Below, piece by piece: positions 10,572 through 20,638 of a DNA stretch of 64,000 bases (position 1 is the stretch's first letter; each line of letters begins with the position of its first letter). Below the pieces are notes generated by a model. That model saw nothing but the letters and a program-made list of their open reading frames with translations, made no database searches and was not told the DNA's origin. The stretch spans positions 1,426,001-1,490,000 of the forward strand of contig OZ218953.1 in NCBI GenBank assembly GCA_965112735.1. Reading direction: 5' to 3'. Position numbers and translations under genes: made by a program. Origin of the DNA: Phaeosaccion multiseriatum. Taxonomy: Eukaryota > Ochrophyta, other classes.

Positions 10572-12322
10572 GCAGTAATCATAACTCCAACCATAACTCC
10601 ACCCCAACACAACAACAACCTCAGGTGCTACGGGACTACGTCAAGGACATTCTTGCGTGCTTCCACCCTTACATCAAAGACAACTGCAGCGGGATGGTGG
10701 GCAGCTGGGCCACCCTCGCACAGCAGCTCCTCTCCATCGCCAAGCTTGCCCCCGATGGAGCTCACACCGAGTACCTAATCGTCGAGGTGTTACTCAGTGT
10801 CGTGTTGCAGCCGTCTTGTCCCCCGCACCTCTCTATGGTAGCGAGTCGGGCGCTGCTGGAGCTCTGCCGCGTGGGGCCCAAGCTAGTCCCTCCGGCAGTG
10901 GCGTGTGGGACGGAGCTTGTATTTCGAGAGCTGGGAAGGATGGACGCGTCTGTGGCCAACCAATTCGCGGGGTGGTTCGCGAGTCATCTGAGCAACACGG
11001 AGTACCGATGGCCGTTTTGGAAGCATTGGGTGTTTACGGCATCGCTGGAGCAGCAGGACCCGCAGAGAGTGTTTGTGTGCAGTGCGTTGGAGCAGCTTGT
11101 ACGGCTGAGCTATGTGGACCGCATCAAGCAGACGTTACCCGAGGAGATGGCAGAGCTTCTCCCTCCGCCGCCCACGGCCGTCAATGTGTGGGGTGGGGAG
11201 CCTCCCAGCGAGGAAGAAGAAGAAGCAGCTGGTGGTACAGCAGCAGCAGAAGGAGAAGGAGAAGGCGGTAGTGGTGGTGGTGGTGGCGGTGGCAGCAACA
11301 GCAGCAGCAGGGCCGTGTTCGCCGCTGCAGCACAAGTTCTTGAGAAAGTCAGGGCCAAGGAGGGCCCCGAGCGCATGCGAGAGTGGCTGCTGGAGGAAGC
11401 CGACGTGGCCGATGACAACATGGTGTTGGGTCACAGTTGGCGAGCCGGACTCTTGGCCCAGGCTATTGCCGTGTGCGGCAAGGCCAGCCCCAGCCACACG
11501 GTGACGCTGCTGGACCGTTACCTAGACCTGCTCACAGAGATGGCAGGCGACGAGGAGCTGGGGAGAGACAATCAGATGGCCATTCTCGCGGCGGTGGCGC
11601 AGGTGTGGCAGCTTAGCTCGCAGTGGTTCTTGCTGGTGCTGGACATGTTGGTGCGTCGCCGAGTGCTCGCCCCTGCCACTGTGACCCTGTACTTTTTCAA
11701 TGAGGAGAACATGAACGTTGTGGCCTTTACTCCGAGCCTGTGGGAGATGCTCGACGCGGCCATTTTGGCGGAGATTGAGCTTGTGCAGGCTGCAGTGAGG
11801 AGGGTGGACGCGACGATCGGCATGGGAGGAGGAGGAGGAGGAGGAGGAGGAGGAGGAGGAGGACGAGGAGGAGGAACAAGAGGAGCGAAGGAGAAGGGCG
11901 GCGAGGGGGAGGGGGAGGGCCAGGAGGAGGAGGAGGAGCAAGACGCGGACATGGACCAAGACAACAACAGCAATGAGGAGGAGGAGGAAAGTAAGGCGAT
12001 GCTGGCCAGTGTGACGGCGGAGGGGCAGGCGCTCTGCTGCGAGGTGACGCGTATGTTCCACCACGCCCTGCTTTCGGCGGTGACGCAGTACGCAGCGAAC
12101 GGCATGGGCCCTGCTGACTACGAGCAGGATGCTTGGTGGACTACGGTGGTGTCTTGCTTCAAGCACGCGCTCCGGACCTTTGCGGGGGTGAGCTATCCCA
12201 GGCTGTGGCAGCCGCAGGTGCTAGAGAGCATCTTGGGAGGTGGGGGGGTGGGGGCAGGAGGAGAGGGAGGCATCAAAGCTCTGCAGGATATTTTCGCCGC
12301 TGTGCAGGGGGGGGGGTCGTAG
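8772..12322 (+). CDS. NCBP1: Nuclear cap-binding protein subunit 1 (CBP80)
   Basis: Large subunit of the nuclear cap-binding complex, which binds the 5' cap of Pol II transcripts with CBP20 and supports splicing, export and decay. Exons 8772-9338, 9499-9603, 9762-10325 and 10625-12322 are all phase 0 and give 977 aa (human 790). The N-terminus is Gly-rich. The MIF4G-like domain shows LLVRYLGELVNCQLI, LASLPWCGVAL and EYMSSRK. Exon 4 holds the two later helical domains (WPFWKHWVFTASLE, LQPSCPPHLSMVASRALLEL, then MAILAAVAQVWQLSSQWF). Acidic and poly-Gly insertions around 9840, 11200-11300 and 11820-11990 explain the extra length. Intron 3 contains GGAA, CAC and (AAC)n runs. The start is the first ATG before the Gly-rich stretch. 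Confidence 0.92.
10376..10570 (+). repeat. GGAA and AAC microsatellites in NCBP1 intron 3
   Basis: (GGAA)n at about 10376-10400, (CAC)n at about 10440-10458, and about 23 units of (AAC) at about 10500-10570, all between the donor at 10326 and the acceptor at 10624. Confidence 0.9.
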
Positions 12323-12723
12323 ATGATTAAGACGAGCGGAATGGATTGGTGCGGGAAGTGATTTGCGTAAAAATGTGGCCCAAATCGCCTGAAGTAGAGT
12401 TTTTGGACACATGCAGCAAAATGAAGCTGGGAGAAGCGCTATAGCTCTTCGTGTAGCTCTTTGAGATGCCTATCGATCCGTAGTCTTTCGGCTTTCATCG
12501 CTTTTTCCCTTCCCTACTTGTCAGCATTTCTGCAAGAGCACTCCCCCTTGCACCCCGATTTCTAAAAAACGGGCGCTTTGGGCGATTCTTACGCAAATCG
12601 AGTGTGAAGACTGTGCGTGTGCGTGTGTGTGTGTGTGTGTGGCTCATCATCATCATGACAGAAATCTAGAGAGCAGCCTCTTCAAAAGAACAAGAAATTT
12701 GGATAGCCGCTCCACCACAACCG
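12323..12723. other. Convergent intergenic region with a 35-bp partial duplication
   Basis: Between the 3' ends of NCBP1 and the P5A ATPase. It holds a short (GT)n at about 12619-12640 and, at 12693-12723, a diverged copy of the final coding bases of the ATPase (12728-12758). No gene seen. Confidence 0.6.
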
Positions 12724-13163
12724 TTACAGAAATTTAGATAGCCGCTCCACCCCGAACGTCCCAACCGTGTCCCCCAGCATGATGAGGATGAGGCCTCTAG
12801 ACCACTCCTCCGAGGGGGCGGGGCTGAGCTGCAGTAAGTCATTGAGCGGGGGAAAGGCCTCTGAAGCCGCTGCGAAGACGGTGAGGGTGGAGGCAAGGAG
12901 CAGGCGGAACAGCGCCGTGTTGTCGCGGAGAGATTGCATAAAGGGTTCACCGGTATAACAGTTGGTGAAGGTGTTGATCTGTTACAGAGAGGGGGGGAGC
13001 AAGAGAGAGAGGGGGGGGTGGGGTGAGTGGTTGGTGATGCTTTCTTTCCGTGAGGAGGAGTCTCGGCTGCTCTTGCTGGCACATCGAATGAGAGAGAAGC
13101 GCAAAGAGAGAGAGAGAAAGAGAGAGGAGAGGGGGGGGGTGGGGTCCTTTTAACCTTCCAGAT

Positions 13164-13214
<51 letters not shown>

Positions 13215-14079
13215 CCACCTGCATCATGGTAGACAGCAGGAAGATTGCCGAGTTGAGGCAATTGGGGATGAAGGGCCCGTCCGCTGCCATCGAAGGGTCG
13301 TCCCGGCGGATGTACGGCTGACAGAGCTTCACCACACACACCAGGGAGGCGAGGTGGACCAAGAACTGCCCGCAGATGGAGCTCACGGCTGCTCTGTTGA
13401 AGATGCAGCTGGGCGGCCTGTGGTGTATAAGGGGGGTGGTGTTTCGAGGTTTCGGTGTTTCGGTAGTTTGATGATTTCAAGCGTCGATGTTGTTGATGTC
13501 GATGTTATGTTTCGATGTTGGGTGTCGATGTCGAGATCGGGGTTGAGGCGGGGGCGTATTGGATACCAGGGGGGGTGTTGGTTGACGTATTGTAGTGTAC
13601 TTCATGCACCCACAAAATATATATATATATACAAACGTGTGTACACCCACCCACACCAACACACACGCACCCACACATGCACACACACGCACACACACAC
13701 GCACACACACGCTCACACACTCACCTCTGCGGGCTGAGGCGTTCCAGCGGCGTGGCCCGGCTTGTGCAGTAGAACAGGGCAGTGACCGCAAGGCCCACGG
13801 CGGTCATCTGGTAGTCCCCTTGCTTGACGCCGTACAGGTACAGCCCGGAGAGCATGTAGGCACACGTCAGGCAGTTCAGGGCCAAGATCTTGTACACCTG
13901 GGGGGGTGGGGTGGGGATTGAGTTTGAGTGTTGAGTGTTGAGTGTTGAGTTTTGAGTTTCAGGTTCATGAGGCCAGTCGTCTATCGCCTGTCACCCATAC
14001 ATACCCTCACACACACACTCATACACACACAGACACACAGACACAGACGTGACACATACACACAACACACATGACCCCC

Positions 14080-14110
<31 letters not shown>

Positions 14111-15443
14111 ACACACACCTGCAGAGTGGTTACGAGAGTGCATCGGCCCTGCCTGACGACGGACAGTACGCAACTAATGGAGGTGGTGCGGGCCGTGAAG
14201 GGGCTGGCCACAGAGGCGTCACCGAGCTGCACAAGGGTGGGGTCTCTGTGAGCCTCCTGCGTCTCTGCCATGCTTAGAGCGAGGCTGTGTTGTCGCTTGG
14301 AGCTGAGGGGGAGGGGGAGGGGAGGAGAGGGGAGGGGTTGGCGAGGGGGAGAAGAGATGTATGATGAGATTGGGATCGGTAAGAGAGACATTGGATACAA
14401 AACACAGCTCAGCTCAACCCTGCACGGCACGGGGCCGCGCCCCTACTGACTCACTCACTCACTCCCTCCCTCCCTCCCTCCCTCCCTCCCTCATTCACTC
14501 ACTCCCTCACTCACTCACTCACGCACTCCCTCACTCACCCAGTCACTCCCTCCTTCCCTCCCTCACTCGCTCACTCACTCTCATTCACTCACTCACTCAC
14601 GCACTCCCTCCCTCCCTCATTCACTCACTCCCTCACTCACTCATGCACTCCGTCACTCACCCACTCACTCCCTCCCTCCCTCACTCCCTCCCTCATTCAC
14701 TCACTCACTCACTCCCTCCCTCCCTCACTCCCTCACTCACTCCCTCCCTCCCTCATTCACTCACTCACTCACTCACTCACGCACTCCCTCACTCACCCAC
14801 TCACTCCTTCCCTCACTCACTCCCTCCCTCAGTCACTCACTCACTCGCGCACTCCCTCACTCACCCACTCACCCACTCACTCCCTCCCTCACTCCCTCAT
14901 TCACTCACTCACCCACTCACTCACTCACGCACTCCCTCACTCACCCACTCACTCCCTCACTCACTCACTCCCTCATTCACTCATTCACTCACTCTCTCCC
15001 TCCCGCACCCCCTCCCTCCCTCCCGCACCCCCTCCCTCCCTCCCTCCCTCCCTCATTCACCCATCACTCATTCACTCACTCACTCACTCACCCGCTCTTG
15101 GCGTCCGCACTGTGGCCCTGCAGCCTCCTCTCCAGCTCTGGCGAGTTGACAATGCTGATGCCCACATGAGACAGCTTTAGCGCCCCCACATCGTTTGTCC
15201 CGTCGCCACACATCATGGTTATCAAGCCGGCGTCGTTCAGAGCAGCCACTACGGTCTCCTTCTGATCCGGGGAGGCCCGGGCGAAAACGGTGACGTGTGG
15301 ACAGAGCTTCCCGAGGAGGGCCTTGCGAGAGAGGCTCCGGCTGTTGTCGAGCTCGCCGTAATGTCCCTGTTGTTGCTGCTCTTGCTTGCGCTGCGCATCT
15401 ACTGGTCCTTCTAATCCTCCTCCTCCTCCTCCTCCTCCTCCTC

Positions 15444-15477
<34 letters not shown>

Positions 15478-16015
15478 ATCCAAAGCCAGCAATCGACTCA
15501 GGCTCGGCCCTGTCATGCACAACGAGTAGCGCTGGGCCAGACCCTCCACCTCGTCCACGTCAAACTTGAACCCCCCATCACCACCACCATCACACGCCCC
15601 TTCCCCTTTCTCCTCCTCCTGCTCGTCCGAAAAGTCCGCGAGTGCATGCCTCCACTCCATGCGCCCCCCAGCTCTCCCCTTCCCTCCCCCGTCCCCCTCC
15701 CCTGACCCTGACCCATCCTCTCGTCGAGGGCCAACAAAGGCTAGTGCCAGCGTCTCCTTGGGCTCGTGTGGCACCATGCCGACTTGGCGACCCACGTCCG
15801 CCGCTGTCAGCAACGCATCACCCGTGATCATGACTGTGCGGTGTCGGGACTGAATGAGATCGGCGATCACATCCTCCACGCCTGGTTTGAGCGGGCATGA
15901 CAGCACGAGGAAGCCGGCGAAGACCAAATCGCGCTCGCACTCCGATCGTTCTAACTTGGTCACATCCACCTCCACCTCCGTCCCCTTGCTACTGCTACTG
16001 CTGCTGCTGCTGCTG

Positions 16016-16050
<35 letters not shown>

Positions 16051-18074
16051 CTTGTTGTTACCCGTCCCCCCCTTTCTCATCATGTCCGATGCGTCCAGAA
16101 CCCTGTAGCCCATGGCCAAGACCCTCCTTCCCCTGCTCATATGGTAGCGATAGGTGGCTCTGTAGTTATCAGGGGGGTCCTTGAGGAGCCCTTCGAGGGC
16201 CTCGGGGGCACCTTTGGCCACCAGCCACAGAGGCTTGTCGAACGGGTGTACCGCGGGGGAGGGGGAGGGCTGCGGTGGAGTGGAGTGGAGGGGTGGAATG
16301 GGGGGGGGGGGAGGAAGACTACAATCTGAGAACAAGGAGGGAGCTAGGCCATAGATATATGGGTGGATAGAACGATAGAAGATGGATAAAAAGAGAGAGA
16401 CGAGCATATCCATCTCTCTACCGCACCTCCTCCTGTGGTGTCTGCACTTCCAACTGCGTCACCACCGTACTCATTCTCCGCAATGAGGCCTCAAAAGAAA
16501 ACGTGTGGAGGATGCGAATGGGGGCATTGCCCTTCTTCCGCGCCGCCGCATCAGGAAACACCGTTCTGCCCGGCCCCATCTTCCACCCCAAGCCTTCGAG
16601 GGTTGCCTTCTCGAGAGGGTCTCCAACAAGTTCAGAAGAGAACATGACAAGGCTGTGGCACCCGCCGAGGACACGGAGGGTCACAGGGCCAAGGTTCTTG
16701 GGCTTCTTGATCTGTTGGAGGGAGAGGGAGGGGGGTGGGGTGGGGTGGCATAGGGTTGGGGGAGGGGAGAGGGAGGGGGAGGTAGCGTGGATCAGAACTG
16801 AGTTGTGCCCTTCCGTCAAAACGCACCGATCGATTTACTGACATAAAATGAAGCTCTCTCTCTCTCTCTCTCTGGAGGGGCGCGCGTACCTTAGTGACTG
16901 CTGCTGCACCTCCTTGCTGCGGTTTGGACTGCTCCTTCGCGTGGGTGGCTTCGCCCTCCTTACTGCTGTTGCTGCTTGATGCTTTTTGATTCGCTACAGC
17001 ATCGCACGGTGCAGAAATCTGCGCACACCAGCGGGGACGTTGGTACGTAAGTAGGTGCGTAAGTATGTACGTACGTAGTTAAGGTACGTGCCCCAAAAGA
17101 GGGCAAAGGAAGGCCTTAGGATCAGACAGGAAGGTCAGCCGGGGGAAGTCAACATCACTCGCAGACTCAAAACCCACACTCAAACTCAAACTCAAACTCA
17201 ACCCCAAACTCACCCCGCGTAGCACGAGCCCGTCCGTAGTGAGCGTGCCCGTCTTGTCGAAGCAGCATACGTCCACCTTGCCCCCATAAGGGATGCGAAA
17301 GGGCTCTGTACAGAACACACTCACTGCCTGCAGGGCGGCCAGCGAGTTTGTCACTGCCAGACTCAGCTCCATGGGCAGCTCCGGAGGGACCACGCTGGTG
17401 ACGATCATGATGCAGTGAAGGATCAGCTTGAACATGTTGCGGGTCTCGTCCTGTGGGTGGTAGTAAGTTAATGGAGGGGGGAAGGGGAGTGAAAGGAAAA
17501 AAAAGATGGAGGGGTTCAGTGAGTGAGTGAGTGAGTGAGTGAGTACGAAACGCAGAGACACAGATCAAGACGCAAACAGCAGTTGTACAACCACAGCACA
17601 ACCACAGCACAACCACAGCACAACCACAGTACCTGAAGGCCTTGGTGCAGCACGTAAGCCGAGGCCATCATGGCACAGAGGAGAAGCACGCAGATGAAGC
17701 CCACCGTCTCTCTGTCTCCCCCCACGGAGATCCTCTCGGAGGCAAAGAGGATCGTCTTGAGTAACTGCCCCTGACTCGTCTCAAAGCCCGTTCGGAGCGC
17801 GAAGCAGAGACAGCCTCGATCAGGGGGCTGGGGGATACCACTGCTGCTACTAGCAGGAATGCTTCTGCTGCTGCTGCTGCTACTGCTGCTGCTACTGCTG
17901 CTACTGCTATCGCTCCCTGCATTGTCGTGCTGCAACAGCTTGGTCCCGCTGTACACGATGTGGCGGCGATGGGCGCTCATGGTGCCATCCCCGATCTCAA
18001 GCACTGTCTTCTGTGCCTCCACACCGCCCGCCGCAGCCACACTCTCCTTCATCTTCTCAGCAGAAGGCGGTAGT

Positions 18075-18128
<54 letters not shown>

Positions 18129-20504
18129 GTGGTGGTGGTGGCGGAGGTGTGGTTGTGGGGAGGGGGGGGTGGGGGGAAGGGGGCAAGAGCAATGAGGGGC
18201 AGGCAGCGGCGACGAAGAAAAAGGACAAAGGACAACAGCCAGGCGGGAAAGGGAGAGGAGACAGGACAACCTCCAGGGAACTTTCCAGGGAATACTCCTG
18301 TTGCCGTTCGTTCTGTTCGTGGCAGGAAGCAAAAGTCATTCACTCCCCTCTTCCGCTCCGCTCCAAGGGGGGGCAGACTTCGTCCAGCTCCACTGCCCAC
18401 TCACACTCACTCACCCACCAAATCACCCACTCAGTCACGAACCCGCCTATTCACCCGCCCACCCACTCACCCACCCCCTTTACTCACCCACACACTCACC
18501 CACACACTCACCCAAAAACTCACGCACTCACTCACTCACTCACCTGGGGAACGCTCTCACCCGTGAGCATGGCCTCGTTGACCACCGCTGTCCCGCTCAG
18601 CAGCAGCATGTCACATGGAACCAGTGCATCGGCCTGTACCGCCCAGTCCCCCCCAGTATAGGACCCCGGCCGCAGCCCCTGACGCAGACTCTGGAGGGCG
18701 AGCTCCCAGCTGGGTGGGGAGCTGACCAGAGAGACGATGTCGCCAGGCAACACGAGCTCGCTCGAGATGAGCTGCCAAGTGCCCTACGGTTGGGGTGAGA
18801 TGCGCGTGTGGATGACACAGGACAAGGAGGATAAAAAATCGGAGAGAATGATAGGAAAGGTACAGACACACACACACAGAGAGAGAGAGGGAGAGGTAGA
18901 GAACCTCGTCAGAGAAGCAAGGTTTTCCCTCCCTGGCACGACAGAGATGGGCTGACCGACTGAATGCTGTCTGACCGGCTGACTGGTTGACCAATCGACT
19001 GACCGACCGACCACCCGGACAACCAACCCACCGACCGACGCGATCGACTGATCAGCTGACCCACAGACCGATGTCTGTCTTTCGACTGTCTGACTGACTG
19101 ACAGACAGACTGACTGACTGACCTGCCGGAAGACGTAGACGGCATGGGGAGGTCTCCTCATTGAGCGCATCTCCTGCAAGCTCCTCTTGCGTGTATAGCA
19201 CATGGTGGCCTCGAATATGACGAGCATGACGAGGGTGAAGAAGCTGTAGTACCAGTACTCGTCCAGGCTCCACAGCACCACGCAGAGGACCTGAGGGGGG
19301 AGGGGCAAGCGCGGAGGGAAAGGAAGGGAAGGAGAAGGGAAGGGCCAGACCAGGCGAGGTGAGGTGAGGATGGGAGGGGGGGGGGGGGCGCACGCGAGCC
19401 CGTGTCCAAGAGCATCCAAGGCACCCCTGGGTAAAACAGAAGGTTAGCTACATGTCCTCCTCCAAAACAAAGGGTGCTGGAGCTGGCCAGACAGGCAAGC
19501 CGACAAGACGAACCCGAGGCCTTCCTCTTGGCACAACAGGTTCGTTGCTTTGATACATGTGTGCTTAAATGCTTCAATCGTACCTGGAACACAAAGAAGG
19601 GCGCCACAGCATGCTCTCGAAAGAGGTCGGCGAAGGAAGGCTCCGGTATGTCGAGCTCGTTTACGCCCCAGCGCTCCCGTGCCGCGTCCGCCTGCGCCCG
19701 GCTGTGGCCCCGGTGCGCCAGGTACTGTGCGAAGGTGCAGGAGGAGGGGTAGTCAAGCTTCCTGAAGGCCTTCTTCTCGCCCTCATCCCCCCCGTACACG
19801 TAAGTGCACTGTTGGTAGGTGAACCATGCGGTCGGAATGGGGAAGCGCACGCCGCCGAGTCGAATGCTGCTGTCGTCTTTAGACTGATTGCTGCTGCTGC
19901 TGCTGCTGCTGCTGCTTCTGCTGCTGCGCCTTTCACAGTCCTGCTGCCGCCGACAAATCTTGACCAGCTTTGCCTGCCCAGGGAGGACGGCGATGGGACG
20001 GGGAGGATGCACGCACCACTGCAAGCTGAGACAAAATATTGATCCCCCTTGAGAAGGCTTCAGATATAGGGGCACTTCCTCTTGGAGGCTTCCTCTGCTT
20101 GCACTCACCTTGCCACTGTTCTGCGCGGAGGGGACGACCATGAGCATCTCGGCCTTGTCCACGCTGGATACGGGGGAGAAGCCGACAAAGCACCGGAAAG
20201 CAACGCTCCACTGGCAGCTCAAGAAGACGCCGACGTGCGCCATCAGCAGCAGAGGAAACAGGAAGACTATGGCAGAGGAAGGGGGGCTTGCGGACCGCTG
20301 CGCCAACAACACCTCAATATCACCGCAGCGGACCAAAAGAAGCAGGTAGAGCGCCGCGAAGGGGAGAATGTCGAGGCGAGAAAGCCAGCTGTGGCGCACA
20401 CAGGGCTCCACCCTTTGCACCACATTGTCGGCGACGAGCACCTTGGCTGGGGATGCTACTTGAACCTTGTTATTTAGGGTATCTAGTAGAAGGCGTCTGT
20501 CCAT
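12724..20504 (-). CDS. ATP13A1: P5A-type ATPase (Spf1/ATP13A1), ER transmembrane-helix dislocase
   Basis: ER P5A pumps remove misinserted transmembrane helices. Thirteen minus-strand exons assemble to 1,433 aa without a frame break: 20504-20109, 20018-19584, 19290-19123, 18783-18544, 18055-17633, 17450-17214, 17018-16890, 16711-16427, 16269-15092, 14302-14119, 13897-13725, 13417-13219, 12978-12724. Motifs: LTGESVPQ near residue 410, PPELPMELS (P5A signature) near 577, [13 protein letters not shown] near 615, [12 protein letters not shown], and [13 protein letters not shown] just before the final membrane exons. Exon 2 has the substrate-domain block TAPFFVFQ-like VAPFFVFQ and exon 3 [11 protein letters not shown], both diagnostic of P5A. 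Exons 17018-16890 (Ser/Gln-rich), 13897-13725 and 13417-13219 are short and easily missed. Poly-Ser and poly-Gly/Ala runs sit in cytosolic loops. Most introns are microsatellite-rich. The start is 134 bp from the divergent armadillo gene. Confidence 0.95.
13169..13210 (+). repeat. CA microsatellite in P5A intron 12
   Basis: About 20 CA units. On the gene strand this is (GT)n only a few bases inside the donor at 13218. Confidence 0.9.
14441..15091 (+). repeat. 650-bp CACT/CCCT tetranucleotide array filling P5A intron 9
   Basis: Nearly the whole intron 14303-15091 is (CACT)n mixed with (CCCT)n. On the gene strand it reads GTGAGTGAGTGAG from the donor inward, so it forms a long series of donor-like sites. 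Confidence 0.95.
18070..18124 (+). repeat. GT microsatellite in P5A intron 4
   Basis: About 26 GT units. It lies next to the acceptor side of exon 18055-17633, so the gene strand reads (AC)n before the AG. Confidence 0.9.
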
Positions 20505-20638
20505 TTTTAGAGCAAAAGGAGGACTTGCAGATCCAGATTGATTGCAAGGCTGAGGAGTGGCTGCCAATTGGAGGTTGGACCACCAACACGAGAGCTTGGG
20601 GGTTACCGCCACAGAGTCCCACGACGTTGCGTTGCGGG
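20505..20638. promoter_or_regulatory. Short bidirectional upstream region, P5A ATPase / armadillo gene
   Basis: Only 134 bp separate the two divergent start codons chosen here, so both genes must share this DNA for core promoter and 5' UTR. No TATA-like element is evident. Inferred from layout only. Confidence 0.45.

Noticed and set aside
10089-10610. Minus-strand frame with more than 25 cysteines
   Set aside because: It is the antisense of NCBP1 exon 3 and the (AAC)n intron tract; no conserved domain, only the repeat read in another frame.
14440-15091. CRISPR-like or satellite array
   Set aside because: Units are 4 bp without spacers; a simple microsatellite in a eukaryotic intron.
14361-15149. 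Plus-strand frame of Ser-Leu-Thr-His-Ser-Leu repeats, 262 residues
   Set aside because: Translation of the CACT/CCCT array in P5A intron 9, antisense to the gene. Open because the repeat lacks stop codons in that frame.
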